Shown here in pieces: positions 49,506-57,609 of a stretch of 64,000 bases of DNA (position 1 is its first letter; each line of letters starts with the position of its first letter). This DNA is from Syntrophobacter sp. SbD2 (GTDB taxonomy: Bacteria; Desulfobacterota; Binatia; UBA9968), in contig CAMDBU010000007.1 of assembly GCA_945889495.1 (NCBI GenBank), positions 1-64,000 of the forward strand, read 5' to 3'. The position numbers and the translations under genes were made by a program. The notes below the pieces were generated by a model. That model worked only from the letters and a program-made list of their open reading frames with translations. It ran no database searches and was not told where the DNA came from.

Positions 49506-50294
49506 CTACTTGGTTTTGCTCTCGATCAGCGTCCAGCCGATATCGCCGGCCGGTTTGAAGTCGTCGAGCACCGACTCGTAAATCTTGCGCAGGTTCTTCC
49601 ACGGGTCTTCGTCACGGTAGAAGCGGTGCAGGAATAGCATGTCGGTGACCAGGCTGAGCATCCAATTGACGTCAGTCGTGTAGCCGAGCACGGCGCGGCA
49701 GCCGGAAGCCTCGAGAAATTTCTTGGCGAACTGTTTGCCCTTTGCGTCGCGCAGGACGCTGCACGCGGCGAAGTAAACTAGACTCGGCTTGACGCCGAAG
49801 CCTTTGAAGGCGTCGCACAGTTCCTGCTCGCCGATGGTTTCGAGTACCGAGATCACCTCGCTGGGCGCGCCATGAAAGGCCAGGTAAAAGATCGGTGCAT
49901 CGGCGGCACCGGCATCGCGCCACAGGAGGCCGTCGGGAGCCGCGGTGTAGTGCGCTAGTCCGCGCTGGGACTCGACGAAGCGGTGTGCCAGTTGCAATGG
50001 CGGATCGTGCAATGGTCCCATGGACTCGAAGAAGCCTTTGACCGTCATGGTCTGAAACAGCCGGCTGTCCCAATAGGATTCGAGTACGACCAGCTTCGAC
50101 GCCACGCGCCGGCCGCGATCGACGCTCGGCCAGGTCGGATGGCCGGCGCGGGCGCAGGCGGCGAACCACTGCGGCGTTTCTTTCGGGCACTGCTCGACGC
50201 AGCAGCTGCTGCACACTCTGCTCTTGCCGTCGTAACAAAGGAACGAGTCGCTGGGCTCGATGTCGTGTTTCCAGTAGCAGAGGTCGGTGGGCAT
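49506..50294 (-). CDS. CHAT/caspase-like protein with Cys-rich N terminus
   Basis: A 262-residue protein, counting from ATG 50294 (a TTG 15 bases earlier is possible). The N terminus has C-Y-W-K-H-D...C-Y-D-G-K-S-R-V-C-S-S-C-C-V-E-Q-C, a likely zinc or iron-sulfur module. The rest has the strand-His-Gly and strand-Cys arrangement of caspase/CHAT peptidases: F-Y-L-A-F-H-G-A (His141) and L-V-Y-F-A-A-C-S (Cys178). CHAT proteases act in separase-like cleavage and bacterial defence. No partner is adjacent. A family of this description may be named already, but I do not recognise it with certainty. Confidence 0.7.
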   Translation of the reverse strand: MPTDLCYWKHDIEPSDSFLCYDGKSRVCSSCCVEQCPKETPQWFAACARAGHPTWPSVDRGRRVASKLVVLESYWDSRLFQTMTVKGFFESMGPLHDPPLQLAHRFVESQRGLAHYTAAPDGLLWRDAGAADAPIFYLAFHGAPSEVISVLETIGEQELCDAFKGFGVKPSLVYFAACSVLRDAKGKQFAKKFLEASGCRAVLGYTTDVNWMLSLVTDMLFLHRFYRDEDPWKNLRKIYESVLDDFKPAGDIGWTLIESKTK

Positions 50295-50372
50295 GGGGGG
50301 CCGCGTCAAATGGAATAGTGGAGTGTTGGAAAAATAGAGTAATGGGTCTTCGGCGAATGCATTGGGTCACCG

Positions 50373-50834
50373 TTATGGGCGGGCTAATTCTTTCACCGCC
50401 GCCAACACTTCCTTGTAAGTCCCGCAGCGGCACAGATTCCCCGACAGATAATCGCGCGCTTGCTCCTCGCTTGGCTGCTTGTGCGCGTTCAGAAGTCCTT
50501 TGACCGCCATGATCATGCCGGTGGTGCAGAAGCCGCATTGGAAGGCTTGGTGTTTCAAAAACGCTTGCTGCACCGGATCGAGCTCGCCGTTTTGCGATAG
50601 CCCTTCGATGGTGGTGACCGACTTGCCTTCGATGTTGCTGGCTAGGGTTAAACAAGAACTCACCGGCTTGCCGTCGATCAACACCGTGCAGGAGCCGCAC
50701 ACCCCGACGCTGCAACCTTCGACGGCGCCTTTGAGTTTCAGCTCGTCGCGCAGGAATTCGAGCAGGGTTTGGTTAGGGTGCACGGCGATCTCTTCGCGCT
50801 GGCCGTTGATGGTGGTGGCGATGGCGAGCTTCAT
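50373..50834 (-). CDS. Molybdenum hydroxylase [2Fe-2S] subunit (CoxS/XdhA type)
   Basis: A 153-residue iron-sulfur subunit with both clusters visible: Cys41, 46, 49, 61 (plant-type ferredoxin fold: G-C-S-V-G-V-C-G-S-C) and Cys100, 103, 135, 137 (C-G-F-C and C-R-C in the helical domain). It passes electrons from molybdenum to FAD. Last gene of the minus-strand FAD-Mo-FeS operon; its ATG is 1 base from the stop of the large-subunit gene. Confidence 0.93.
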   Translation of the reverse strand: MKLAIATTINGQREEIAVHPNQTLLEFLRDELKLKGAVEGCSVGVCGSCTVLIDGKPVSSCLTLASNIEGKSVTTIEGLSQNGELDPVQQAFLKHQAFQCGFCTTGMIMAVKGLLNAHKQPSEEQARDYLSGNLCRCGTYKEVLAAVKELARP

Positions 50835-50835
50835 G

Positions 50836-53112
50836 TTAGCGGCGCTCCTTGGCGTTGCTCAGCGCGGCGACGATCTTATGCGGCTTCACCGGCAGGTCGC
50901 GCACGCGCACGCCGCTGAGCGCATTGGCGATGGCGTTGCCGATGGCTGGCGCCATGGGCGGCAGCGCCGCTTCGCCCATACCCTTGGCGCCGCAGGGCCC
51001 GTCGGGGTGCGGCGTTTCGACCAGCATCGAGTTAAATTCGCCAGGATGATCGAGCATGGACGGCAGGAGATAATCGAGAAAGCTGCTGTTGATCGGCTGG
51101 CCATTGTCGTAGCGCATTTCTTCAACCAGCGCCGAGCCCAGTCCGGCCAGCGCCGAGCCATCGTTTTGCAGTCCGCACTGAATCGGGTGCACCGCCTTGC
51201 CGACATCGACGGCGCTGGCGACTTGCAGGACGCGGACTTTGCCGGTCTCGGTGTCGACTTCGACCTCGGCGCCGGCGGCGGAGTAAAACCAAAAGGACGA
51301 GCCTTTGCCATGGCCCTGAGCATCGATACCGCCCTCGGTGCGTAGCGTGTGGCTGCCGAACAGGCTGCCGGCGGCTTCGCCATAAATCGCTTTGAAGAGC
51401 TGCGGGTAGGTGAGACTTCTTTCCGGCACGCCTCTTACTTGCAGGCGGCTATCGCGCAGCTCTAAATCCTCGATCCGCGCTTCGAGAGCCTTGGCGCCGG
51501 CTTGAAACAATTGCTCGCGGATCTGGCCGACGGCGAGCTGCGCCGCCTTGCCCATGTGAAAAGTCGCGCGGCTGGAGCTGGTCGACTTGTCGTAGGGTGT
51601 GATGTCGCTGTCGGGAAAAGTTACGGTGATGCGCTCGAAGGGCAGCGCCAATTCGTCGGCGACGATCTGCGCCAGCGCGGTCTGGGCGCCCTGGCCCATG
51701 TCGGAGGTGCTGGTGAGCAAGATCGCCGAGCCGTCGGCGTTGAGCCGCACGCTGGCCGCCGATGTGCTCGGCGTCGAAGTACTCTTGATCGCGACGGCGA
51801 GGCCTTTGCCACGGACAATCGTATCGCTACGCTTTTCTTGTTCCGCTATTCCGTTCCAACCGATGGATTGCGCCACTTGCTTGACGCACTCGGACACGCC
51901 GACGGAAATCATCGTTTCGCCGGTGATGAAGCGGTCGTTCTCCTGAATTAGATTTTTCAACCGCACTTCGAGCGGATCGAGTTTGCAGCGCCGGGCGATG
52001 TCGTCGAGGTCCGATTCGTAGGCCCAGCAGACGTGCGACGCGCCGACGCCGCGGTAGGGACCGGCGGGGGGCAGATTGGTATAAACCGCGTAGGTGGTGT
52101 AGTCGCGATGGGGAATGTTGTACGGCCCGCCGGCGATGATGGCGGCATTTTTGGTGTTCGCCGGACCCGACAGCGCGTAGGCGCCCATGTCGTACCAAGC
52201 TTCAACTTTGCGCGCCCAGAGTCGGCCGTCACGTTTGAAGCCGGTTTTGATTTTCACCACGGCGCCGAAGCGCCGGCCGGTGTAAAACACTTCCTCGCGA
52301 GTGAGTATCCATTGCACCGGGCGGCGCGCTTTACGCGCGAGCAGCGCCACCACCGGCTCAATCCTCGCGTGGTTCTTGCCACCGTAGCCGCCGCCGATGA
52401 ACGGCACGATCACGCGCACGCGATTGAGTGGCATTTGGAAAACTTTGGCGATCTGCTCTTGCAGCGGCGACGGCGTCTGGCTCGGCGTGTGGACGACAAG
52501 CTTGCCGCTGGGCTCCCACAGTGCGGTGACGACGTGCGGCTCGATGTGGCCATGCTGCACCGGCGGAATGTGGTAAATATTTTCGATGATCTCGTCGGAC
52601 TCTTTGAATCCCTGCTCGATGTCGCCGCTAGCGGCGCGATAAACGCCGTGGATGTTGCCGCCGGCATTTTTGTCGACATGCCGCTCTTGCACCAGCGGCG
52701 CGCCGGGTTTGGCGGCTTCGAGAATATCGGTAGCCGCCGGCAGTTCTTCGTAATCCGCCTCGATCAGCGTGATCGCTTCCTCGGCGATCTCTTTTGAGTC
52801 CGCGGCCACTGCGGCGATGATGTCGCCGACGCAGCGCGCTTTGTCGATGACTAGTACTGGTTGGTCTTCGACGCCGGTGCCGAAGTAGGGATTCAACCCC
52901 GCCAAGTCGTCACGCGTCACCACCGCGCGCACGCCGGGCAGCGCCGCCGCTTTGCTGGCGTCGATGCGCAATAGTTTCGCATGAGGATAGGGGCTGCGCA
53001 GCGCCTTGGCGTAGAGTTGGCCGGCGAATTCCATATCGGCGACATAAGTCACCGCACCGGCGACTTTGGCGCGGCCGCCGACCATTTCAACGTTGGTGCC
53101 GACCAGTGTCAT
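50836..53112 (-). CDS. Molybdenum hydroxylase large subunit
   Basis: A 758-residue Mo-cofactor subunit of the XDH/CODH/aldehyde oxidase family: G-G-R-A-K-V-A-G at the N terminus, Mo-pterin loop I-G-G-G-Y-G-G-K-N, P-A-G-P-Y-R-G-V-G, D-M-G-Q-G-A-Q-T and the active-site Glu in A-K-G-M-G-E-A-A-L-P-P. It lacks the C-S-F-R motif of true CO dehydrogenases as far as can be seen. Overlaps the FAD-subunit gene by 4 bases (ATGA). With neighbours it forms a complete enzyme for an aldehyde or N-heterocycle. Confidence 0.93.
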   Translation of the reverse strand: MTLVGTNVEMVGGRAKVAGAVTYVADMEFAGQLYAKALRSPYPHAKLLRIDASKAAALPGVRAVVTRDDLAGLNPYFGTGVEDQPVLVIDKARCVGDIIAAVAADSKEIAEEAITLIEADYEELPAATDILEAAKPGAPLVQERHVDKNAGGNIHGVYRAASGDIEQGFKESDEIIENIYHIPPVQHGHIEPHVVTALWEPSGKLVVHTPSQTPSPLQEQIAKVFQMPLNRVRVIVPFIGGGYGGKNHARIEPVVALLARKARRPVQWILTREEVFYTGRRFGAVVKIKTGFKRDGRLWARKVEAWYDMGAYALSGPANTKNAAIIAGGPYNIPHRDYTTYAVYTNLPPAGPYRGVGASHVCWAYESDLDDIARRCKLDPLEVRLKNLIQENDRFITGETMISVGVSECVKQVAQSIGWNGIAEQEKRSDTIVRGKGLAVAIKSTSTPSTSAASVRLNADGSAILLTSTSDMGQGAQTALAQIVADELALPFERITVTFPDSDITPYDKSTSSSRATFHMGKAAQLAVGQIREQLFQAGAKALEARIEDLELRDSRLQVRGVPERSLTYPQLFKAIYGEAAGSLFGSHTLRTEGGIDAQGHGKGSSFWFYSAAGAEVEVDTETGKVRVLQVASAVDVGKAVHPIQCGLQNDGSALAGLGSALVEEMRYDNGQPINSSFLDYLLPSMLDHPGEFNSMLVETPHPDGPCGAKGMGEAALPPMAPAIGNAIANALSGVRVRDLPVKPHKIVAALSNAKERR

Positions 53113-53978
53113 GATTTCATCTCCGTCTTGCCGTTGGCGAGCTGTTCCAGTGCCCGGCGCGTCAACACGCCGACTAGGTGGCGCTTGTAATCGGCCGATC
53201 CGCGGACATCGTCGATAGGATCGATGGCGCGCGCCGCTTCGGCAGCGATGGTGGTGATCAAATCAGCCGTCAGGATTTTGTCTTTGGCGAGAGCTTCGGC
53301 GGTAATGCGCGACGGTTTCGCCGACACCGCCCCCACCGCCAAGCGTAGTTCACGGCAAACTCCGCCATCGATGCGCGCCAAGGCCGCGACCCCGGCGCAG
53401 GGCCGCTCCTCAGAGGAACCGGTGGTAAATTTTACGTAATGGCCGCTCATGCCCGCCGGCAGCGGCGGAATGACGACTGCGGATAACAGCTCGCCGGGCT
53501 GGAGAGCGGTTTCATAGCTACCGAGCTGAAAATCCGTCAGCGCCAGCTGGCGGACATTGGCTGCGCTCATGACCTCGACGCACGCGTCCAATGCCGCCAA
53601 CACCGTCGGCGGATCGGATTGATAATCGCCGTGGCAGAGGTTACCGCCGATGGTGGCCATATTGCGGATGCGGATATTCGCCACCACATGGCAAGCTTCG
53701 GCGAGGGCGGGATAGTGCCGGTTGACGATCTCGGAAGTTTCGATCTCGTTGATGGTTGCCAGGGCGCCGATGCGCAGGCCTTGGACCGGGTCGAATGTGA
53801 TCGCCGAGCCGTCGATGATCTTTTTCAAGTTGACCAATAACTTCGGCAGCAATAGGCCTTGCTTAATGATCGTCAGCAGCGCCGTGCCGCCGGCGACGGC
53901 TTTGGCGTCGGGGTGGTTGCCAAGCAGTGCGCAGGCTTCGGCCAGGGATTTCGGTTCGATGAGGTCAAACTTTCGCAT
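53109..53978 (-). CDS. Molybdenum hydroxylase FAD-binding medium subunit
   Basis: A 289-residue FAD subunit (CoxM/XdhB type): N-terminal F-D-L-I-E-P-K-S-L-A-E-A, A-G-G-T-A-L-L-T for FAD phosphate, and T-I-G-G-N-L-C-H-G-D-Y-Q-S-D-P-P (T-I-G-G-N motif). The C-terminal CO-dehydrogenase flavoprotein C domain follows from about 180. First gene of the operon; the racemase-family gene lies 12 bases upstream on the same strand and is probably co-transcribed. Confidence 0.93.
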   Translation of the reverse strand: MRKFDLIEPKSLAEACALLGNHPDAKAVAGGTALLTIIKQGLLLPKLLVNLKKIIDGSAITFDPVQGLRIGALATINEIETSEIVNRHYPALAEACHVVANIRIRNMATIGGNLCHGDYQSDPPTVLAALDACVEVMSAANVRQLALTDFQLGSYETALQPGELLSAVVIPPLPAGMSGHYVKFTTGSSEERPCAGVAALARIDGGVCRELRLAVGAVSAKPSRITAEALAKDKILTADLITTIAAEAARAIDPIDDVRGSADYKRHLVGVLTRRALEQLANGKTEMKS

Positions 53979-53990
53979 CGACGGCTATCC

Positions 53991-54695
53991 TTACTTCGCC
54001 GGCCGTGGATAGGTCCGCAAGCTATGGGTCGTGCCCATGCGCACCAGCATCTCGGCGGTTTGGATGCTGGTCTTGAGCGCGTCCATCACCGGCACGCCCA
54101 GCTCTTGTTCCATCTCCTGGGGCGAATACTGCACCGGCACCATGGTGACGCCCATGGGCACGATCACTTCGGCGTCGCATTGATCGATTAAATAGCGCGC
54201 CACTTCGATGAAGCGGCCGCGCATGGCGTCGCGGTTCTTCGAGCTCTCGGGCAGCGGGATGCCGATGCCGCGGATACCGACGACGTAATCGGCGACCCGC
54301 CAGGCATGAATCTGCTTGCGCATGAACGGCACGCTCTTGTCTTCGTAGGCGACCACACCCAATCGGTTAGTCAGCTGGGCGCCCAGGTGCAGAACCGATT
54401 GGCCGGCGCCGACCACCGGGATTTTGACTAAATTGCGCGACAACTCGACACCGGCATCCAGAGTGCCGAAGGGCACTACGGCGTCATAGCCGGCGGCTTC
54501 GGCCTTAATCGCCACCTCGGCGACCAACGGACCGGCCGACAGAGAATTGACCTGCGAATTGGAATGGCGAAAAAAAGTCGCGCCGATCACGTCGAAGCCG
54601 ATCTCGGTGCCTGGCGAGGCGCACTTGAGCACGGCTTGGCGGCGCTGTTCGCCTTCCGCGGGCGGGTATTCGCCCATGACCACCATGATTTTCAT
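53991..54695 (-). CDS. Aspartate/glutamate racemase-family protein lacking the usual Cys pair
   Basis: A 234-residue protein of the Asp/Glu/hydantoin racemase fold (N-terminal M-V-V-M-G-E-Y-P-P, G-T-E-I, N-R-L-G-V-V-A-Y). The two catalytic Cys positions read V-P-F-G-T-L-D-A-G and V-P-M-G-V-T-M-V-P, so both Cys appear absent. It may be an isomerase or decarboxylase using other residues, or a ligand-binding relative. Operon context (molybdenum hydroxylase) suggests turnover of an N-heterocyclic or cyclic amide compound. Confidence 0.8.
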   Translation of the reverse strand: MKIMVVMGEYPPAEGEQRRQAVLKCASPGTEIGFDVIGATFFRHSNSQVNSLSAGPLVAEVAIKAEAAGYDAVVPFGTLDAGVELSRNLVKIPVVGAGQSVLHLGAQLTNRLGVVAYEDKSVPFMRKQIHAWRVADYVVGIRGIGIPLPESSKNRDAMRGRFIEVARYLIDQCDAEVIVPMGVTMVPVQYSPQEMEQELGVPVMDALKTSIQTAEMLVRMGTTHSLRTYPRPAK

Positions 54696-54830
54696 CGAGT
54701 TCTCCTGATTGCTGTGAACCGTTGCGGCGAATATCCCGTATTCGCCGAAGGATTGTCAAACCGGCGACGGCAATTTATCGCTGCGGTCATCTTGACAGCC
54801 TGGCTAGGGCAAGATTAATTGAGATTTCCT

Positions 54831-55262
54831 ATGAAAATATCCAACGGCGTGCTTGGCCATATCGTCCTCAACGTCGCCGACTTGAAGAAGTCTGAGCGGT
54901 TTTATCACGATGTCCTGGGTCTTAAGGTGTCGGCGCGCAATTTACAAACCAAGATGACCTTCATGAGCTACGGCCGTGAGCATCATGACATTGCACTGCA
55001 AGCATTGCCGAAAGGCGCTAAGCATGTGAGCGGCAAGGGCATGGCCAAGCTGCACCACTTCTGCATCTACGTCGATAAAAACGAAATCATCGATCAGCTT
55101 TATCCGATCTTGAAGCGGCGCAAGATTCCGGTGGTGAGCGGGCCGGAGACCTTGGTGGTGGCCGGCAACCGCTCGGTCAGCTTTCTCGACCCCGACGACA
55201 ACCGCGTCGAGATCGCCTGCAACGCCAACAAGTTCAAGTGGGATAATCGCAAGAAACGCTAG
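54831..55262 (+). CDS. VOC-superfamily protein
   Basis: A 143-residue single VOC module: G-V-L-G-H-I-V-L-N-V-A-D-L-K-K-S-E-R-F-Y-H-D-V-L-G-L-K-V start, H-H-D-I-A-L-Q-A in the middle and D-P-D-D-N-R-V-E-I-A-C at the end, giving the His/His/Glu metal set. Dioxygenase or lyase type. It is 19 bases upstream of a heme-oxygenase-like diiron gene, so they are co-transcribed and may act on one substrate. Confidence 0.85.
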   Translation: MKISNGVLGHIVLNVADLKKSERFYHDVLGLKVSARNLQTKMTFMSYGREHHDIALQALPKGAKHVSGKGMAKLHHFCIYVDKNEIIDQLYPILKRRKIPVVSGPETLVVAGNRSVSFLDPDDNRVEIACNANKFKWDNRKKR

Positions 55263-55281
55263 CCAAAGTTAAGGAGAGTTC

Positions 55282-56070
55282 ATGTCCCGTTTCGATTTCC
55301 AACGCGAGGCCGCCTATGGCCAAGACGAGTTCATTGGCATGGTCAAGGCCGAGGCGCTCGAAGGCAACGCCCGTCTCGACCATCCCTACGTGAAACTGCT
55401 GGTCGACGGCAAGCTGACCCGCGAGCAGTTGATCGATTTCGCCAAGCAGGATTACCAATTGAAAAAAGTCCCGAGCTGGTGGTCGGCGCAGCGGATTGCC
55501 AACTGCCTGACCATCGCCGATCAGAAGGCGATCTCCAAAGCCTTCGCCGAAGAGATGGGCGGTGCCGACGAGCGTTTCACCGGTCATCAGGCGATGTATT
55601 TGAAGTTCGGCGCGGCGTTGGGCCTCGAGCCCGAAGAGTTGGAACACGCGCCGGTGCTGCCGTCGACCATCCTCGCGGTTACCATGCTGATGCATATCAA
55701 CAAGTATCGCAGCACGCCGGAGGGGTTGGCGTCGGGCAGCGTGCTTGGCGAGCAGACCAACGTCCGGGTGGCGCAGATGTTCGTGCCCGCCTTCGAGAAG
55801 CATTACGGCTTGGCGCGCGAAGGCTTGGAATGGTTTCTTGAACATATCGAGGCCGACACCGAACATGGCGGCATGGGCGAGAACTTCGTCAAGAAGTACG
55901 CCAAATCCAAAGACATGCAAAACAAAATCTGGGATACCATCATCCGTACCAAGTCGGCCTGGTGGATTTTCTTTGACGGTCTATATTCGGCGCAGATCAC
56001 CGGGGTCAAGTTGCCGCGCTATACGATTGGCAAGGATTTGCCGGAGTTCTTCCCCAACGAACCTTATTGA
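55282..56070 (+). CDS. Heme-oxygenase-fold iron-containing redox enzyme
   Basis: A 262-residue TenA/PqqC/HDO superfamily protein. E-M-G-G, G-E-Q-T-N-V and E-H-I-E-A-D-T-E-H-G-G look like the diiron Glu/His/Asp ligands; L-T-R-E-Q-L-I-D-F-A-K-Q-D-Y is the typical second helix. AAGGAG precedes the ATG. Candidate oxygenase or oxidase; substrate likely linked to the VOC and 3-hydroxyanthranilate dioxygenase neighbours. Confidence 0.8.
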   Translation: MSRFDFQREAAYGQDEFIGMVKAEALEGNARLDHPYVKLLVDGKLTREQLIDFAKQDYQLKKVPSWWSAQRIANCLTIADQKAISKAFAEEMGGADERFTGHQAMYLKFGAALGLEPEELEHAPVLPSTILAVTMLMHINKYRSTPEGLASGSVLGEQTNVRVAQMFVPAFEKHYGLAREGLEWFLEHIEADTEHGGMGENFVKKYAKSKDMQNKIWDTIIRTKSAWWIFFDGLYSAQITGVKLPRYTIGKDLPEFFPNEPY

Positions 56071-56074
56071 GGGA

Positions 56075-56100
56075 ATGGCCGCAAAGAACGCATAGGGCGC
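56075..56100. repeat. ATGGCCGCAAAGAACGCA spacer word, copy D5
   Basis: Fifth copy; reads Met-Ala-Ala-Lys-Asn-Ala then stop. Followed by a second D-like half (cgcaaagg) and repeat A6. Confidence 0.7.
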
Positions 56101-56190
56101 AAAGGGAGATTTATTCGTCCCACCTTCGTTTCGTCCTACGAAAGTAAACGCAAGGAAATGATCTGGACAACGAAGAGGTCTCCCGATATC

Positions 56191-56270
56191 CGTCATACCC
56201 GCGAAAGCGGGTATCCAGGCTAATTCGCCAGTGAACAAACCTGGATTCCCGCCTGCGCGGGAATGACGAA
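56191..56270. repeat. Paired-hairpin repeat A6
   Basis: cgtcatacccgcgaaagcgg with gtatccagg, spacer, then acctggattcccgcctgcgc with gggaatgacg. Same design as A3. Confidence 0.9.
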
Positions 56271-56367
56271 TCGAGTAAAAGACATTTTCACGGAATACCA
56301 GCGATATTTAGGCTCCGCGGGGGAGCGCAAGCTCGTCGGCGCTTCGTGGTGAAAGGGGAAATGCGAT

Positions 56368-56925
56368 ATGGATTTTCTGTCGACCTACAATCTGAAGAAC
56401 TGGGTTGCTGACAACCGGCAGCTCTTCAACCCTCCGTTTCGCACCAACCAACTGCTCGTTCATCAGAAAGATTTTCTCGTCATGATCCTGCGCGGGCCCA
56501 ATACTCGCTTGGATTTTCACATCGAGCCTGGGGATGAATTTTTCTATCAAGTGGAAGGGGAGATGGAGTTGGTGCTGAAGCCCGAAGGCGAACGGCGCCA
56601 GAACGTCAGGATTAAGGAAGGCGAGATTTTCGTTTGTCCGGGCGGCTTGCCCCATTCCCCGCGCCGCTTTGAAAACACCTGGGGGCTGGTCATCGAGCGT
56701 AAGCGGCGCCAGGAGGAGACCGAAGAGTTTGCTTGGTTCTGCGAGCAGTGCGACGAGTTGGTGCTCAAGCGCGTGGTGAATCAAGGTAACATTCCATCCC
56801 AGGTGACGGCGGTTTATACGGAGTTCAACGCCAGCAGAACCATGCGCACCTGCAAGTCCTGCGGCTACGTCTTTCCCGAAACACCGATGGCGGAGCGTTT
56901 GAGTTTTCTCGATACCAAGAAGTGA
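56368..56925 (+). CDS. nbaC: 3-hydroxyanthranilate 3,4-dioxygenase
   Basis: A 185-residue cupin dioxygenase that opens 3-hydroxyanthranilate to 2-amino-3-carboxymuconate semialdehyde. The catalytic set is in place: Arg47, His51, Glu57 (R-L-D-F-H-I-E-P-G-D-E) and His96, Arg99, Glu110. The second, rubredoxin-like iron site is present as Cys125, Cys128, Cys162, Cys165, as in the Cupriavidus enzyme. It could serve tryptophan/kynurenine or nitrobenzoate-type degradation. No kynureninase is in the window. The flavin-type gene follows after 25 bases. Confidence 0.93.
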   Translation: MDFLSTYNLKNWVADNRQLFNPPFRTNQLLVHQKDFLVMILRGPNTRLDFHIEPGDEFFYQVEGEMELVLKPEGERRQNVRIKEGEIFVCPGGLPHSPRRFENTWGLVIERKRRQEETEEFAWFCEQCDELVLKRVVNQGNIPSQVTAVYTEFNASRTMRTCKSCGYVFPETPMAERLSFLDTKK

Positions 56926-56950
56926 TTTTTCGACCTTGAAGGAGCGAGCG

Positions 56951-57496
56951 ATGGCAAAGACCTATCAGGAAAAATTCGGCTACCCGGCGGAACGGACCAA
57001 GGGCAAAGTTCGACCCTACATGGCCGAGTGGATTCAGGATTTCATCCGCCATGCGCCGTTTTGTGTCATGGCGACCAGCAACGCCAGCGGCGATTGCGAC
57101 GCGTCGCCCAAGGGCGGCAAGCCGGGCTTCGTCAAAATCCTCAACGACAAGCAATTGTTTCTGCCCGACGTGGCCGGCAACAAGCTGTTCCACGGCTACG
57201 GCAATCTCGAAAGCAATCCGAAAGTGGGCTTGATCTTTCTCATCCCCGGCCATGACAACACCGTGCGCATCAATGGCCGGGTCAAGGTGGTCGACCGCGG
57301 CGATCTGAAGGATGTGCGGTTGGAAGTCTTCAACGCCGATGAGAAGGCGGAGGTTCTTCAGGGTTTGTTGATCGATGTCGACGAATCCTACAGCCACTGC
57401 CCGCGGGCGCTGAAATTCTCCAAGCTCTGGGATACCGAACTGATCGCCAAGAACATCGTCGCGCCGCCGCTGCCGCCGAAGGAACCGGGAATCTAG
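56951..57496 (+). CDS. Pyridoxamine 5'-phosphate oxidase-family (flavin-binding split barrel) protein
   Basis: A 181-residue split-barrel flavoprotein: F-C-V-M-A-T-S-N-A-S-G-D-C-D-A-S-P-K-G start of the barrel, G-N-K-L-F-H-G-Y-G-N-L, V-G-L-I-F-L-I-P-G and R-I-N-G-R-V-K-V-V-D. The pattern is of the PNPOx-like/MSMEG_1061 group, with FMN (or F420) binding. ATG 56951 preceded by GGAGCG. It may reduce a product of the upstream dioxygenase. Confidence 0.85.
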   Translation: MAKTYQEKFGYPAERTKGKVRPYMAEWIQDFIRHAPFCVMATSNASGDCDASPKGGKPGFVKILNDKQLFLPDVAGNKLFHGYGNLESNPKVGLIFLIPGHDNTVRINGRVKVVDRGDLKDVRLEVFNADEKAEVLQGLLIDVDESYSHCPRALKFSKLWDTELIAKNIVAPPLPPKEPGI

Positions 57497-57519
57497 GGTG
57501 AGTTCTCCGGGGGGTGGTC

Positions 57520-57592
57520 CGTCATACCGTTGAAGAACGGTATCCAGGTTGTGGTGGCGGGGATGGACCCCGGTCTGCACCGGGGTGACGGC
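57520..57592. repeat. Paired-hairpin repeat A7
   Basis: cgtcataccgttgaagaacg with gtatccagg, spacer, then a diverged right half accccggtctgcaccggggt. The most degenerate copy. Confidence 0.75.
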
Positions 57593-57609
57593 TATAGAGG
57601 TCAGTTAAT

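Noticed and set aside
50836-53112. Carbon monoxide dehydrogenase CoxL
   Set aside because: The active-site loop motif typical of form I CO dehydrogenase was not found, so only the family is named.
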